Source: Bacteroidales bacterium (lineage in GTDB: Bacteria; Bacteroidota; Bacteroidia; Bacteroidales; VadinHA17). From it: a DNA stretch of 15,385 bases. Shown here piece by piece: positions 14,288 through 15,385 of this stretch. Made by a program: the position numbers and the translations under genes. How positions within the stretch are numbered: the stretch's first letter is position 1; each line of letters opens with the position of its first letter. Location: assembly GCA_017882245.1 (NCBI GenBank), contig JADGPV010000138.1, positions 1 through 15,385 on the forward strand, read 5' to 3'. The notes beneath the pieces were generated by a model. It was not told where the DNA came from, did no database searches, and saw only the letters and a program-made list of their open reading frames with translations.

Positions 14288-15385
14288 ATGGTTCAGCTGG
14301 GGGAGATGAAGCCAAGGAAACTGTGGGGCTTCTTTGAGGAAATCTGCAGGATACCAAGACTTTCCAAGAACGAAGGTAAGATAAGGGCATATCTGCTTGA
14401 TTTTGCCAGGAAGCACGATTTGGAGTCAAAAGAGGACAGCGTTGGTAATATACTTATTGTCAGGGAAGCCTACCCCGGCAAGGAGCATGTCAGGACTATA
14501 GTTTTGCAGGGTCATCTTGACATGGTTGGTGAAAAAAATGCTTCACACCCTCATAACTGGGCTGAAGATCCCATTATACCTGTAGTGGATGGTAAATGGG
14601 TTACAGCCAGTGGCACAACTCTCGGAGCTGATGATGGAATAGGTATTGCTGCGCAAATGGCCGTTCTTACAGAGCCTTACCTGCAGTGCGGACGAATAGA
14701 ATGTCTTTTTACAGTTGATGAGGAGTCAGGAATGACAGGAGCTATCAACCTTAAGCCTGACTTCTTCACAGGCCGCATCCTCCTTAACCTTGATTCTGAG
14801 GATGAAGGAATTCTCTTCATTGGATGCGCAGGAGGAATAGACACGCAGGCAATGCTTCCATATACTCCGGAAAAAGTCTCTGAAGGAAGCAAAGCCATGA
14901 ATATTTCGGTCACAGGACTGCATGGAGGTCACTCAGGTGACGAGATACATAAGGGTTACGGCAATTCAATCAAAATCATTTCGAGGCTGCTACAGGATCT
15001 CGAGAAGAGGTACGGCATCCGGATCAGTAATTTCAGCGGCGGGAACCTTCGGAATGCCATCCCCAGGGAAGCATTTCTGACTATTACTTTTAACCCGGCA
15101 CATGAGGAATCTATCCTTTCCGACACTGCAGCATATAATGTTCTGGTACGTGAAGAATATGGTACTCTTGAGCCTGACCTGAAGGTTGCTGCGACACCTG
15201 CTGAACTCCCATCCTCAGTGATTGATAGCCAGACACAGCACAAGCTGCTCAATGCCCTTAGCCTTGTTCCTCATGGCGTCCTGGGATGGTCAAAGGAAAT
15301 ACCTGACCTTGTTGAAACATCCAGCAACCTGGCAACAATACGCCTGACCGAAGACAACAAAATCCAAGTTGTGACAACCCAAAGG
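14288..15385 (+). CDS. pepD: Aminoacyl-histidine dipeptidase (peptidase M20/M28 family PepD), 3' end outside window
   Basis: The frame is open from the ATG at 14288 to the window end, giving the first 366 residues of a protein that is normally about 485. PepD cleaves Xaa-His and other dipeptides in the cytoplasm using two zinc ions. The visible ligands fit the known Vibrio PepD set with a constant shift of four residues: His76 and catalytic Asp78 in Gly-His-Leu-Asp-Met-Val, bridging Asp115 in Gly-Ala-Asp-Asp-Gly-Ile-Gly, Glu145 (general base) and Glu146 in Asp-Glu-Glu-Ser-Gly-Met, and Asp169 in Asn-Leu-Asp-Ser-Glu. Gly-Leu-His-Gly-Gly-His-Ser-Gly-Asp (210-218) begins the lid domain. The last zinc ligand, a His expected near residue 457, is past the end. 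A second in-frame ATG (residue 7) is a possible alternative start. It is divergent from the dehydrogenase gene. Confidence 0.95.
   Translation, partial: MVQLGEMKPRKLWGFFEEICRIPRLSKNEGKIRAYLLDFARKHDLESKEDSVGNILIVREAYPGKEHVRTIVLQGHLDMVGEKNASHPHNWAEDPIIPVVDGKWVTASGTTLGADDGIGIAAQMAVLTEPYLQCGRIECLFTVDEESGMTGAINLKPDFFTGRILLNLDSEDEGILFIGCAGGIDTQAMLPYTPEKVSEGSKAMNISVTGLHGGHSGDEIHKGYGNSIKIISRLLQDLEKRYGIRISNFSGGNLRNAIPREAFLTITFNPAHEESILSDTAAYNVLVREEYGTLEPDLKVAATPAELPSSVIDSQTQHKLLNALSLVPHGVLGWSKEIPDLVETSSNLATIRLTEDNKIQVVTTQR

Noticed and set aside
1..15385. CRISPR arrays, tRNA or rRNA genes, insertion sequences, toxin-antitoxin or defence genes
   Set aside because: I looked on both strands and found no repeat-spacer pattern, cloverleaf, transposase motif or defence-family motif; the window is almost fully taken up by the listed genes.

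Overview
The window looks like a piece of chromosome from a member of the Bacteroidota, probably Bacteroidales or a close relative. Four things point there: a C-terminal type B sorting domain of the type IX secretion system, short AT-rich intergenic regions with TAnnTTTG-like -7 elements and few Shine-Dalgarno sequences, a fused Rel/SpoT of about 750 residues, and an orphan GH2 lipoprotein of a type common in that phylum. No species can be named from this sequence alone. Coding density is high. The longest stretch without a gene is 217 bases (6504-6720), so there is no large unexplained gap.

Layout. Bases 1-2963 hold a tightly packed plus-strand unit: the tail of one M16 zinc peptidase, a second M16-family subunit that lacks the zinc motif, and a secreted fibronectin-III-like protein with a type IX sorting domain. 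Both junctions overlap as ATGA. Bases 3028-5787 hold a bifunctional (p)ppGpp synthetase/hydrolase followed closely by a Fur-family regulator that has lost the usual structural-zinc cysteines. A minus-strand outer-membrane beta-barrel gene (5844-6503) is divergent from purA (6721-7983), and the spacer between them carries two adjacent inverted repeats. A SPOR-domain lipoprotein (7987-8454, minus) converges on purA with a 3-base gap. An AMP-forming long-chain acyl-CoA synthetase (8598-10511) and a GH2 glycosidase lipoprotein (10533-12356) run plus. A minus-strand pair, isocitrate/isopropylmalate-type dehydrogenase followed by an HD-like protein (14124 down to 12370), converges on the GH2 gene. 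An M20 aminoacyl-histidine dipeptidase (pepD, from 14288) reads out of the window, divergent from the dehydrogenase.

How it fits together. Most of the window is housekeeping: stringent response, AMP synthesis, fatty acid activation, central carbon oxidation and peptide breakdown, together with envelope proteins. I see no mobile element, CRISPR array, tRNA, rRNA, toxin-antitoxin or defence module, and no convincing new multi-gene system. The points most worth a second look are the M16 pair translationally coupled to a type IX substrate, the cysteine-less Fur protein behind rel, the long dyad upstream of purA, and the HD-like protein with Ala in place of the hallmark His, paired with a dehydrogenase of uncertain substrate.
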